Shown here one piece after another: positions 53,001 to 60,069 of a stretch of DNA of 64,000 bases. The DNA lies in NCBI GenBank assembly GCA_020634875.1, contig JACKAX010000006.1:1-64000 (forward strand), written 5' to 3'. The position numbers and the translations under genes are program-made. The notes beneath the pieces are model-generated. The model was given only the letters and a program-made list of their open reading frames with translations, did no database searches and was not told the origin of the DNA. Positions within the stretch are counted from its first letter, which is position 1. Every line of letters begins with the position of its first letter. Source of the stretch: Anaerolineales bacterium. GTDB lineage: Bacteria; Chloroflexota; Anaerolineae; Anaerolineales; JABWBV01.

Positions 53001-54616
53001 CCCATCTCGCTTATCCTTACATTCCCGTCATTAGTCCAGATGGTAAACATATCTATGTCAGTGGCGGCGGCACGAGTGGCTTTCCTGACTATGGATACGT
53101 CTCCGTCTTTGCCCGCGATGCCTTTGACGGCTCCATCAGCTTTGTCCAGCAACTCGAACAAAGCGACCCCAGTTGTTTCTTCAACTGTATTTGGGGCTTG
53201 GAACAGGCCTGGGGCATCACCGTAAGCCCGGATGGGAAAAACGTGTATGTTACCGGTTTTTATGATGACTCCATCGTCCGGTTCAACCGCAACGCCTTCG
53301 ATGGAATGCTGACCTACGGTGATTACCAGTCCAATAGCCTACTCGAAGACCCCACCACTCCTGTCACCAAGACCGGAACCTTGACATCATCCCAAACCGT
53401 TTCGCAAACCGCCCTTCTCTCCGAAACCCTCCAGACTCTCAGTCCCCTCACACCCGGGGGCATTGAAGCCATCTATGCTACCGGCCTGGATGGAGCCGTT
53501 GATGTCAAAGTCAGTCCCGATGGACGGTATGTGTACGTGACCGGTTTCTACTCCGACGCCGTTGCCGTATTCGGGCGCAACCTATCCAACGGTTATCTCA
53601 CCCAAATTCAGACGATCCTCGACGATGGCAGTCTCAATCTGAATGGCGCGCGGGAAATCGGCCTAAGCCCGGATGGCTCTTCCGTCTACGTCACCTCCTA
53701 TGCGGATGGCGCGCTACAACTCTTTGAAATTGCTAACCCCATCCCGACCCTTTCCAGCCTCTTGCCAGCATCGGTCCAGGCGGGAAGTGGCGGGTTCACC
53801 CTCGAAGTGATGGGGGAGAATTTCATGCCCACCTCAATTGCCCGCATTAACGGGGTTGACCGCCCCACCACCTTCATCCACCCTGGGAAAATAGAAGTCA
53901 CCGTCATGGGGACGGATGTTGGCGGCGCGGGCAACGTGACCATTACAGTGGTCAATCCAGCCCCAGGAGGTGGCCTCTCCCTCAATACCCTCACCCTCAC
54001 GGTCACCGCCTCCGGGCAGAATCCCATCCCCTCCATTGCCTCCCTCACCCCCACGGGCACCGAAGCAGGTGGAACCGACCTGACCGTGACCCTTTACGGG
54101 TACAACTTCCTCAGTAACTCTACCGTCACCTGGAACGGCAATAGCCGCGCCAAGACCTTTGTCAACAGCACGACCCTGCAAATCACTGTTACTAGCACCG
54201 ACCTGCTTACTCCTGGCCCGGTCGTGATCACCGTCTCGAACCCCGGCCCGGGTGGCGGCACCTCCAACACCGTCACCTTCGACATTGCTGACCCTGGCGA
54301 AAATCCTGTCCCGACCATCCATACCCTCAGCAGTTGGGATGCCATCGCACGTGGCGCATTTGCCCGCCAAAATGAAATCCATGTTTATGGGGAGCACTTC
54401 GTTTCCGGCGTGCAAGCGCAATGGAACGGACAAAATCGCCCGACAAAGTTTGTCAGCGAAACCGAAATCGTTATCACGCTTACCGCGTATGACATGGCCT
54501 TTGCCGGTTCCGGTGCGATCACCGTAATTAACCCCGGCCCGGGCGGCGGCACATCCAACGCCCTGACCTTTACCGTCTATCCTTATGGGATTGGGCTTCC
54601 GGCAATCGTCCGCTAA
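50087..54616 (+). CDS. Giant exported protein: beta-helix, YVTN-like propeller and IPT/TIG domains
   Basis: Surface protein of 1509 residues, probably adhesive or matrix-binding. After the signal peptide a degenerate CSLREA-like segment (GGCDLYEALQAI, about 47-58) opens a right-handed beta-helix region (about 75-560; GGAIxNxG repeats). The choice-of-anchor/ASH-like domains follow (about 580-800), then a propeller of repeated VSPDGxxVYVT units (about 825-1210) and three IPT/TIG Ig-like domains (about 1225-1495), each ending PGPGGGTSN or similar. The C-terminus YGIGLPAIVR is a weak form of the recurring motif. AAGGAG precedes the ATG. Confidence 0.85.
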   Translation: MHTNPLNRWLRFGGMSLVLILTTFAFLLTRAEHASALSTTTVTQTAIANDPADGGCDLYEALQAIADVRNGSNSDGDGDLSHYHECGAGPAPHFVIFGGAAVGGVIKLPTTLNGNPFPYLPFVTDDVTITGPAVIDGGGSAVNGHIFWTSAGGSLTLVNLVVQNGYTTGGGGAIIGLSGDDVINIIGCSFMNNTAEGNGGAIDTAGQINIMLSNFSGNKALGLDLNGNDYPGQGGAIHQTGYNNLTISLSNFAGNIATEGGGAIYTRADTGNISDTVFNGNIVNDDAPVEFYSQGGAAINNGGNNSDSGILITRSAFNGNLSFNAPGGAIFNAPDGYMHIYDSSFNANIAGTLFYAEHGGAIYNQEVLDIQRVMFLANVAASGVSINDEEYGNGGAIANDRTGIASFANVSFTANGAPGGHGGAIWNGNTQQGGPASYVYLYNDTFSLNTSLSNDGAAIYNQSDGSHEVYVANTIVDGIGIGGNNCNEALTSQGHNIDSANTCGFNQPGDQHDTGPGIKTLDFNGGPLTSLLSHGLNPDSPAIDAGDPSVCANDYVHNLDQRSDPRPKGGACDIGAFESDVQVAGFGSLPIPPGPVVIGNTSVGSPLVNSFLVIDAGNVELSLSNGHIIGGDSDQFELITSSVSTSDTAEIYVRCLATAEGEFTSTLGFTTNVPNLPAVAYILTCNVGPAATPGYGSDPIAPGTLEFGQVEVGNGDTSLQNLTYFEVGNATLTIGGAELTGANPTDFTFNAFDTTINNGEPEATLPITCTPQDYGIRTATLTLTTNDPTQPTVEYTLVCEGIAPPSPELAAPGGLNLPGLDNPDLNETYDVAVSPDGQYVYVTNYVSNKIVVYKRDAVTGNLSFVMDYQNNVDMVGPAMIEVSPDGTQVYVTAIDSDAFLIFNRSSTYGFVTLDHVFKNSAPTPGLDYAFGLTVSPDGRNIYVTGFYSNALVTFYRDADGYVGYDSTFVDNTHLAYPYIPVISPDGKHIYVSGGGTSGFPDYGYVSVFARDAFDGSISFVQQLEQSDPSCFFNCIWGLEQAWGITVSPDGKNVYVTGFYDDSIVRFNRNAFDGMLTYGDYQSNSLLEDPTTPVTKTGTLTSSQTVSQTALLSETLQTLSPLTPGGIEAIYATGLDGAVDVKVSPDGRYVYVTGFYSDAVAVFGRNLSNGYLTQIQTILDDGSLNLNGAREIGLSPDGSSVYVTSYADGALQLFEIANPIPTLSSLLPASVQAGSGGFTLEVMGENFMPTSIARINGVDRPTTFIHPGKIEVTVMGTDVGGAGNVTITVVNPAPGGGLSLNTLTLTVTASGQNPIPSIASLTPTGTEAGGTDLTVTLYGYNFLSNSTVTWNGNSRAKTFVNSTTLQITVTSTDLLTPGPVVITVSNPGPGGGTSNTVTFDIADPGENPVPTIHTLSSWDAIARGAFARQNEIHVYGEHFVSGVQAQWNGQNRPTKFVSETEIVITLTAYDMAFAGSGAITVINPGPGGGTSNALTFTVYPYGIGLPAIVR

Positions 54617-54631
54617 CTCCCCGTATTTCTA

Positions 54632-54672
54632 ACAAACCGGCCAGGTAAAATTCACCTGGCCGGTTTGTTTTT
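54632..54672 (+). terminator. Intrinsic terminator, 15-bp perfect stem
   Basis: ACAAACCGGCCAGGT and its exact complement with a 7-nt loop, then TTTT. Only 20 nt before the LRR gene start. Confidence 0.9.
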
Positions 54673-54675
54673 CGG

Positions 54676-54681
54676 TAAGAT
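54676..54681 (+). promoter_or_regulatory. -10 box of a leaderless promoter
   Basis: TAAGAT ending 6 nt before the LRR-protein ATG, with no Shine-Dalgarno site; the -35 would fall in the terminator's right arm. Confidence 0.45.
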
Positions 54682-54687
54682 TACTGC

Positions 54688-55545
54688 ATGGTATCCCCCT
54701 TCACGCTCGACTTATCTGGCCACAACCTTATCACCTTACCTGAATCGTTATGGCAACAACACGAACTTCAGCGCTTAAATCTTGGTGAAAATCAGTTGAC
54801 CTCCCTTCCCGCCGAAATCGGCCAATTGCACTGCTTGACACACCTTTATTTACATAACAATCAATTCGCTACCTTACCTGAAACCCTCGGCCACCTTTCG
54901 CGGTTGCACACGCTCGATCTGGGGCACAACGCTCTGATTGCCCTCCCCGCATCCCTCGAACACCTTCAAAACCTGGAATTTCTCTACGCCAGCGACAGCC
55001 GCCTGACCGAACTCCCCGCTGCCCTCGGAAATCTCCGCCACCTCCGCTATTTCAACGCCACCGATAACCAACTCACCATCCTCCCCGATACCATCGGCAA
55101 TCTTAAAACTCTGGTCGAATTGCGTCTGTACAACAACCACCTCGCCACCCTCCCGGCCTCCCTCGGCAAACTGACCAATCTCAAAGAACTCCACCTGCAC
55201 CACAACCAATTAACGCACTTACCCGAAACACTAGGCCAGCTAAAAAGCTTGATGCGCCTGAGCCTCGCCAACAACCGGCTTACGACTTTGCCAGACTCAG
55301 TAGCCAACTTGACTACCCTCACCGCCCTGGATTTACGCAATAACCACCTCACCCACCTGCCTGATCTCACCTCCCTCACCCAACTCCGTTATCTCGATCT
55401 CCGCGCCAACCGTCTAACGGACTTACCAGATTTCCTACCTAATCTCCCCACCCTAGAACGCCTAGATTTACGCTGGCTACCACTTGAATCGCTCCCCGCC
55501 TGGCTCCCTGCGCTAGAGCAACGTGGCTGTCTCGTATATGCATAA
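54688..55545 (+). CDS. Leucine-rich-repeat protein
   Basis: Protein of 285 residues consisting of about 11 LRRs of 23 residues (LxxLxLxxNxLTxLPxxLGxL), the type found in bacterial and plant intracellular LRR proteins, forming a binding solenoid. No signal peptide, membrane span or effector domain, so it is predicted cytoplasmic and a protein-interaction module. It is isolated, with a terminator upstream and a repeat element downstream. Confidence 0.93.
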   Translation: MVSPFTLDLSGHNLITLPESLWQQHELQRLNLGENQLTSLPAEIGQLHCLTHLYLHNNQFATLPETLGHLSRLHTLDLGHNALIALPASLEHLQNLEFLYASDSRLTELPAALGNLRHLRYFNATDNQLTILPDTIGNLKTLVELRLYNNHLATLPASLGKLTNLKELHLHHNQLTHLPETLGQLKSLMRLSLANNRLTTLPDSVANLTTLTALDLRNNHLTHLPDLTSLTQLRYLDLRANRLTDLPDFLPNLPTLERLDLRWLPLESLPAWLPALEQRGCLVYA

Positions 55546-55548
55546 ATA

Positions 55549-55676
55549 AGTATCTATCGAAAATTCGGAATAAACGTAATTGCGGCCCGCTTTTGGCAAA
55601 GCAATCCCCCCCTCTCGGTTAGGGAGATTGCTTCGTTGTCAAAGCCCTCCTCGCAAAAAAAAAACGGATAGATACT
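55549..55676. repeat. 128-bp MITE-like inverted repeat element
   Basis: Terminal arms AGTATCTATC (55549-55558) and GATAGATACT (55667-55676) flank an inner hairpin AAGCAATC(ccc)...GATTGCTT (55599-55633). No coding potential. It resembles small non-autonomous or palindromic repeats. Confidence 0.6.
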
Positions 55677-55760
55677 AAACACTACGTCAACGCGACGAGC
55701 CTTCTATCTAACGCTACGAGCGTTCCATTGACGCCATGCGAATACCTCAAATGATCCTGA

Positions 55761-55766
55761 TATAAT
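55761..55766 (+). promoter_or_regulatory. TATAAT -10 box upstream of the glycosidase gene
   Basis: The hexamer overlaps an ATG at 55765, which therefore cannot be in the mRNA if this is the -10. This supports the start at 55795. No good -35. Confidence 0.5.
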
Positions 55767-55794
55767 GCCGCAAATCTGGAAACCCCGGTTTAGT

Positions 55795-57054
55795 ATGCCC
55801 ACCCACGCCCCTGATCGTCAAAAACCCCCCTCTTTCAAACGCATTTTGCTCACGGCACTGTTTGTCCTGCTTCTCGGATGCGTAGGGATTTTCGCCGCGG
55901 TAGAAATCTGGCCCTCGTTTGGCGCACGGGTGGCAAACCAACTGCGGGCATGGTTTGGCCCGCGCGTCGTCGCCCAATTGGAAACGGTAGTCTTTCAGGT
56001 GCAAGATGGCGTCAAACAATGGCAATACGCCTCCGGCCTCGAACAACCCGAAGCCCCCTGGCAAATTACCCCTTCTCCTTCGCCATCTCTCCTTATCACC
56101 CCTTCCCCCACTTTCTCTCCTTCTCCCCTGCTCACCCCATCGCCTTCTCCATCTCTCCTTATCACCCTTTCTCCTACATTCACGCCCCTCCCCACCCACA
56201 CCCCCTCCCTTACCCCCTGGTACCCCACCGACCTACCCCCTTTCGGAACACTGGAAGGCGAAGGCATTTGGCAACCTTATCTTTACGCCGACGGGCAAAT
56301 GGTCGCCGCGCGGACCTTTCTCCAACCCGACTCCGCACGCCCCTACACGGTTGTCGCAGTCGTTGCGATTGACCTCACCCACACGGATTTGCACTTCGTC
56401 CTCGGATTTAGCGATCCCGCGCTGGTGGATGGTCCCAAAGGCGACGGCCTGATCCCCGACGAGGATAGGGGGACGCTCGTGGCGGCGTTCAACGGCGGGT
56501 TCCGCACCGCGAACGGGTTGTTCGGGGCGATGGCAAACGGGATCGTCGCGCTTCCGGCGGTGGAGGGGCTGGCAACCGTGGGGATTTATCAGGATGGTAG
56601 GGTTCAGATCGGCAATTGGGGCACGGACATTGTCGCTTCCCCGGATTTGGTTGCGTGGCGACAAAATTGTCCGCTGGTTATCCAAAATGGGCAGGTGGGA
56701 CCAAAAGTGAACAACGGCTCCACCTACGATTGGGGCGGGACCATCAGCAATGACATTGTCACCCGCCGTTCGGGGATGGGCTTGAGCGCGGACGGCCAAA
56801 CGCTGTACTACTTCGCCGGGCCGAGCCTGAGCATGCCTGCGTTGGCAGATGCGATGCTCGCGGCAGGTGTGCACAACGGGATGTTGCTGGACATCAACCA
56901 TTTTTGGGTGCATTTCACCGCCATCTACCCCAACGAAACCGGCACACTGGTTGCCGACCCGCTGTTGCCACAAGATATGATCGATCATGTTGACCGGTAT
57001 TTGAATGCCTCGCCGGTGGATTTCTTTTATGTGACGGTGGGGAGTGGTAAGTGA
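55795..57054 (+). CDS. Membrane-anchored phosphodiester glycosidase family protein
   Basis: Extracytoplasmic protein of 419 residues. One N-terminal span (about 13-36) and a Pro/Ser/Thr linker (about 95-150) precede a NAGPA-type (PF09992) domain with the family segments VAAFNGGFRTANGLFGAM, SGMGLSADGQTLYYFAG and MLLDINHFW. Members hydrolyse sugar phosphodiesters or related exopolysaccharide bonds. The ATG at 55765 lies within a TATAAT, so 55795 is preferred. Codons shift from C-rich to G-rich at about nt 56460. Confidence 0.83.
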   Translation: MPTHAPDRQKPPSFKRILLTALFVLLLGCVGIFAAVEIWPSFGARVANQLRAWFGPRVVAQLETVVFQVQDGVKQWQYASGLEQPEAPWQITPSPSPSLLITPSPTFSPSPLLTPSPSPSLLITLSPTFTPLPTHTPSLTPWYPTDLPPFGTLEGEGIWQPYLYADGQMVAARTFLQPDSARPYTVVAVVAIDLTHTDLHFVLGFSDPALVDGPKGDGLIPDEDRGTLVAAFNGGFRTANGLFGAMANGIVALPAVEGLATVGIYQDGRVQIGNWGTDIVASPDLVAWRQNCPLVIQNGQVGPKVNNGSTYDWGGTISNDIVTRRSGMGLSADGQTLYYFAGPSLSMPALADAMLAAGVHNGMLLDINHFWVHFTAIYPNETGTLVADPLLPQDMIDHVDRYLNASPVDFFYVTVGSGK

Positions 57055-57079
57055 TAAGTGTGATGGGTTAGTTTTTGGC

Positions 57080-57110
57080 TTGACTCTCCAGTTACTGGAG
57101 GGGGTATAAA
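57080..57110 (+). promoter_or_regulatory. MerR-type promoter and operator (19-bp spacer)
   Basis: TTGACT (57080-57085) and TATAAA (57105-57110) are separated by 19 bp, longer than normal, and the spacer holds the dyad CTCCAG-TTA-CTGGAG (57086-57100). This is the classic architecture that MerR-family activators untwist. The MerR gene is at 57864 and the controlled GyrI-like gene starts 72 nt downstream. Confidence 0.88.
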
Positions 57111-57181
57111 TGGTGAGCGATGAGTGACAAGTCGCCCAATCGCTCAATCACCCAATCAACAAATCCCCTCTGGAGCCTCTC

Positions 57182-57793
57182 ATGGAAGACCTAGACCTCA
57201 AAAAAACCTATAAATTCCTCTACGCCCCGTCGAAAAAATTTGAAACCGTCACTGTTCCTGAACTATCATTCTTAATGGTGGATGGACAAGGCAATCCCAA
57301 CACCGCTTTGGCGTACACACAAGCGGTTGAAGCGTTGTATTCCGTAGCCTATACCCTCAAGTTTACGCTCAAAAAAGAAGTGGAGAAAAACTACGCCGTC
57401 ATGCCGCTCGAAGGGCTGTGGTGGGTTCCCGATATGCGCGAGTTCAGCATCGAAAACAAAGACGCGTGGTACTGGACAATGATGATCATGCAACCACCCG
57501 AAGTCACCGTTGAAGGGTTTCAACGTGCCTGTACCGAGGCCGGGAAGAAAAAGGATTTGCCCGCTCTGCCCAAGATGCGCTTCGAACCCTATCATGAAGG
57601 CGTGTCCGCACAGATTCTCTACTTCGGTGCCTACGCCGACGAAGGCCCGACCATTGCCCGCTTGCACGAATTTATCCACGCGCAAGGCGGCACGCTCACG
57701 GGCAAACACCACGAGATTTATCTTGGTGACCCGCGGAAGACTGTGCCAGAGAAGTTGAAAACGGTGATCCGGCAGCCGTACAAACTGGATTAA
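57182..57793 (+). CDS. Stand-alone GyrI-like small-molecule-binding protein
   Basis: Soluble protein of 203 residues of the GyrI-like (SOUL/AraC effector-domain) family, which bind or in some cases hydrolyse amphipathic drugs. Characteristic parts are VPELSFLMVDGQGNPN, LKFTLKK, PLEGLWWVPD and the closing HHEIYLGDPRKTVPEKLKT. The nearby MerR regulator has a related effector domain, so both may bind the same compounds, one to sense and one to sequester or process. TGGAG lies 8 nt before the ATG. Confidence 0.88.
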   Translation: MEDLDLKKTYKFLYAPSKKFETVTVPELSFLMVDGQGNPNTALAYTQAVEALYSVAYTLKFTLKKEVEKNYAVMPLEGLWWVPDMREFSIENKDAWYWTMMIMQPPEVTVEGFQRACTEAGKKKDLPALPKMRFEPYHEGVSAQILYFGAYADEGPTIARLHEFIHAQGGTLTGKHHEIYLGDPRKTVPEKLKTVIRQPYKLD

Positions 57794-57796
57794 CTT

Positions 57797-57848
57797 CCGA
57801 AAAAAGGGGATGATGGGGCCGTATGGCCCCATCATCCCCTTTTTTCGG
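57797..57848. terminator. Palindromic terminator, perfect 24-bp arms
   Basis: CCGAAAAAAGGGGATGATGG and onward (57797-57820), loop GTAT, exact complement to 57848. It ends only 15 nt before the MerR start codon. Confidence 0.93.
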
Positions 57849-57863
57849 GTTTTTAAAATTCCC

Positions 57864-58682
57864 ATGCTCAAAATCGGCGACTTTTCCAAACTCTGCCAGG
57901 TTCCTATCAAAACCCTGCGCTATTACGACCAGATTGACCTGCTGAAACCATCCGAAGTGGACCGGTTTACCAGTTATCGTTACTACACACTCGATCAAAT
58001 TCCTCGGCTTAACCGCATCCTAGCATTTAAAGACCTTGGCTTTTCTCTTGAACAAATCGCCGAACTTTTAGATGAAGATGTGTCGGTAGAACAAATCCGC
58101 GGGATGCTTCGCCTAAAGCGAGCGGAAATTGCGCGGAATCTGGCAGATGAACAGGCGCGGTTTGCCCGTGTGGAGGCTCGTCTGCGCCAGATTGAACAGG
58201 AGAACCAACCCATGCCTGCTTATGAAATTGTGATCAAAAAAGTAGAATCCATCCGTATCGCGGGTCTCCGTGACATTGCGGAAAACTATCAGAGCCTAGG
58301 CCCCCTGTTCGGGGAGCTTTATGCAGCAGTCGCACAAAACATGCTTACCCCAGTTGGCCCCACAATAGCGATTTATTACGATGAGGGTTACCGCGAAAGA
58401 GAGGTAGATGTAGAAGTGGCCGTACCCGTCTCCGAAAATACAAGCCTCCCTCAACAACGCGTTCAAGTTCGCACCTTGCCCGGAGCGGAAGTGGCCTCGC
58501 TGTTGTATCGCGGCTCGTACGATGACTTCACCCCTGCGTACCAGGCACTGATGGGGTGGATGCAAGCGAATGGATACATGATGACCGGCCCAAACCGAGA
58601 AATTTACCTACGCGGCCCCGGGGAGGGGATCAGCCCGGAAGATTTTCTAACAGAGATACAATTTCCGGTTACGAAGGGATAG
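57864..58682 (+). CDS. MerR-family regulator with GyrI-like effector domain (BmrR/BltR type)
   Basis: Ligand-responsive activator of 272 residues. The N-terminal winged helix (KIGDFSKLCQVPIKTLRYYDQIDLLKP, about 2-70) is followed by a dimerisation coiled coil (about 78-118) and a GyrI-like effector domain (about 125-270; ending MTGPNREIYLRGPGEG). The closest concept is BmrR/BltR multidrug regulators. It should act at the promoter at 57080. Its ATG lies 15 nt after a strong terminator, so it is either expressed by read-through (self-amplifying) or from a leaderless promoter with TTTAAAAT as -10. Confidence 0.92.
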   Translation: MLKIGDFSKLCQVPIKTLRYYDQIDLLKPSEVDRFTSYRYYTLDQIPRLNRILAFKDLGFSLEQIAELLDEDVSVEQIRGMLRLKRAEIARNLADEQARFARVEARLRQIEQENQPMPAYEIVIKKVESIRIAGLRDIAENYQSLGPLFGELYAAVAQNMLTPVGPTIAIYYDEGYREREVDVEVAVPVSENTSLPQQRVQVRTLPGAEVASLLYRGSYDDFTPAYQALMGWMQANGYMMTGPNREIYLRGPGEGISPEDFLTEIQFPVTKG

Positions 58683-58684
58683 AC

Positions 58685-58742
58685 AAAAAAAGTGCCGGTC
58701 ACTGGCAATCTACGATTGCTTAAAGTGACCGGCACTTTTTTT
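58685..58742. terminator. Palindromic bidirectional terminator overlapping a stop codon
   Basis: 19-bp perfect arms (58685-58703 and 58724-58742) enclose a second small stem GCAATC/GATTGC. The right T-tract forms part of the minus-strand stop codon of the sigma-factor gene. Confidence 0.9.
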
Positions 58743-59682
58743 ACGAATTGAATTGGTGCAGGCGTTGTTTGACCGGGGTGGAACGCAACCGTCGAAGGGC
58801 TTGTCCTTCGATTTGGCGAGCACGTTCGCGGGTGACGCCCAACTGTCGCCCGACTTCCTCTAATGTGTACGTTTTCCCGTCTAGCAGGCCGAAGCGCATT
58901 TCGATGGTGTTACGTTCGCGGGTGGGCAGTTCATCCAGAATTTCCATTAGCTGTTCGTTGCGAAGGTTTTCGAGGGCTTCTTCGTCGGGGGCTACGCTGG
59001 AGTCGTCGGAAATCAGTTCGCCCAGGGTAGTGTCTTCGTCTTCGTTCACCGCGAGGTCGAGGGAAACGGGGGCACGGGTGGATTGTTGGAGTTCGATCAC
59101 GCGGAAAAGTGGCAGATGCAGTTCGTCAGCCATCTCTTCCAAAGTGGGTTTACGGCCTAGGTTTTGCATCAGCGAATGTTGGGTTTGTTTAAATTTATTG
59201 ATCTCGCCCTCCCAATGGACGGGGAGGCGAATGGTTCGCGCCTGGTTGGAAATCGCCCGCGTGACGGCCTGGCGAATCCACCAGGTAGCATAGGTACTGA
59301 ATTTGTGGCCCAGGGTGTAATCGTACTTTTTGGCCGCCCGCATGAGGCCAATGTTTCCTTCCTGAATTAGATCAATGAATGGGAATCCGTAACCGAGATA
59401 ACGTTTGGCAACTTTGATCACCAGCCGGGTATTGGCCCGGATCAGACGATCCGTAGCCTGGTTTTCGAGGGCAATCATTTCCCGAAGGCTCGTTAATTCA
59501 TCGGGGTTAAAATTGCCTGTGGCAAGATTAACACGGGCCATGCGTCCACGTTCAATCTGTTTAGACAATTCAATTTCCTCTTCCCGTTTCAGCAGCGGTT
59601 CCTTCGCTGCTTCTTTGAAGTACATACTCAACAAATCTCCGACCGGAATATTTTCAAGGTCAGAATGCAAGAGGAGTTCCAT
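58741..59682 (-). CDS. Sigma-70 family RNA polymerase sigma factor (RpoD/SigA-like, no region 1.1)
   Basis: Sigma factor of 313 residues. Region 1.2 (VGDLLSMYFKEAAKEPLL), region 2 (NTRLVIKVAKRYLGYGFPFI, DLIQEGNIGLMRAAKKYDY, KFSTYATWWIRQAVTRAI), region 3 and region 4 (PTRERNTIEMRFGL, TLEEVGRQLGVTRERARQIE) are all present. It lacks the acidic region 1.1, so it is a group 1 factor of the short type or a group 2 paralogue. The strong TTGACx/TATAAT promoters here are what such a factor would recognise. ATG 59682 follows AAGGTG; a GTG at 59691 is also in frame. Confidence 0.95.
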   Translation of the reverse strand: MELLLHSDLENIPVGDLLSMYFKEAAKEPLLKREEEIELSKQIERGRMARVNLATGNFNPDELTSLREMIALENQATDRLIRANTRLVIKVAKRYLGYGFPFIDLIQEGNIGLMRAAKKYDYTLGHKFSTYATWWIRQAVTRAISNQARTIRLPVHWEGEINKFKQTQHSLMQNLGRKPTLEEMADELHLPLFRVIELQQSTRAPVSLDLAVNEDEDTTLGELISDDSSVAPDEEALENLRNEQLMEILDELPTRERNTIEMRFGLLDGKTYTLEEVGRQLGVTRERARQIEGQALRRLRSTPVKQRLHQFNS

Positions 59683-59875
59683 AAGCTTCACCTTCTTTTG
59701 TTACATTTATTTTACACTGCGTATACAATCATTATACAGGAGAAATATCATTGATCAGGCACTATCGTTTAGACTTTAATCATTTCCTTAGTCTTACCTC
59801 TTCTAAAAGGCAAACGCACAAATCGGAATCCTGAAAAGCTCTTGAGGAATAATACTCACAACACAAAATCTGTAA

Positions 59876-59904
59876 TTGTCCGGTTGAAAGGAGTATATTA
59901 AAAT
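59876..59904 (+). promoter_or_regulatory. Candidate promoter TTGTCC-17-TAAAAT
   Basis: Reasonable boxes with the ideal spacer, pointing to the 60070 gene and giving a leader of about 160 nt. Confidence 0.55.
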
Positions 59905-60014
59905 AAAATAAATTGTGGTGCCTCACCTGATCGCGTGACCCTGTAGATGAATGCTCTATTTTCTCGTTCCACCAGGTTTTTGAGACCATCGTTGAGACAT
60001 TACATCCAACTTTC

Positions 60015-60050
60015 CTCTGGGCGAAATTTTTCATCCCCAGAGATTTTTTT
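60015..60050 (+). terminator. Leader terminator upstream of the 60070 gene
   Basis: CTCTGGG (60015-60021) pairs with CCCAGAG (60036-60042), followed by A and seven T residues. It ends 20 nt before the ATG, between promoter and gene, so it must be bypassed for expression. Confidence 0.7.
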
Positions 60051-60069
60051 GTAAAAAAGGACCATAAGT

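Larger units (their letters stand above)
59683..60069. other. 387-nt divergent gap with a structured leader
   Basis: Separates the minus-strand sigma gene from the plus-strand exported protein. The plus side has a promoter at 59876 and a leader terminator at 60015. A minus-strand reading frame at 59780-60034 shows no family likeness and is not supported. Confidence 0.5.

Noticed and set aside
55677..55760. Further inverted repeat (cgtcaa/ttgacg) after the MITE-like element
   Set aside because: Arms too short and imperfect to separate from chance.
59780..60034. Minus-strand reading frame of 84 codons in the sigma-factor upstream gap
   Set aside because: No family likeness, no Shine-Dalgarno site, and it overlaps the leader and terminator of the plus-strand gene at 60070.
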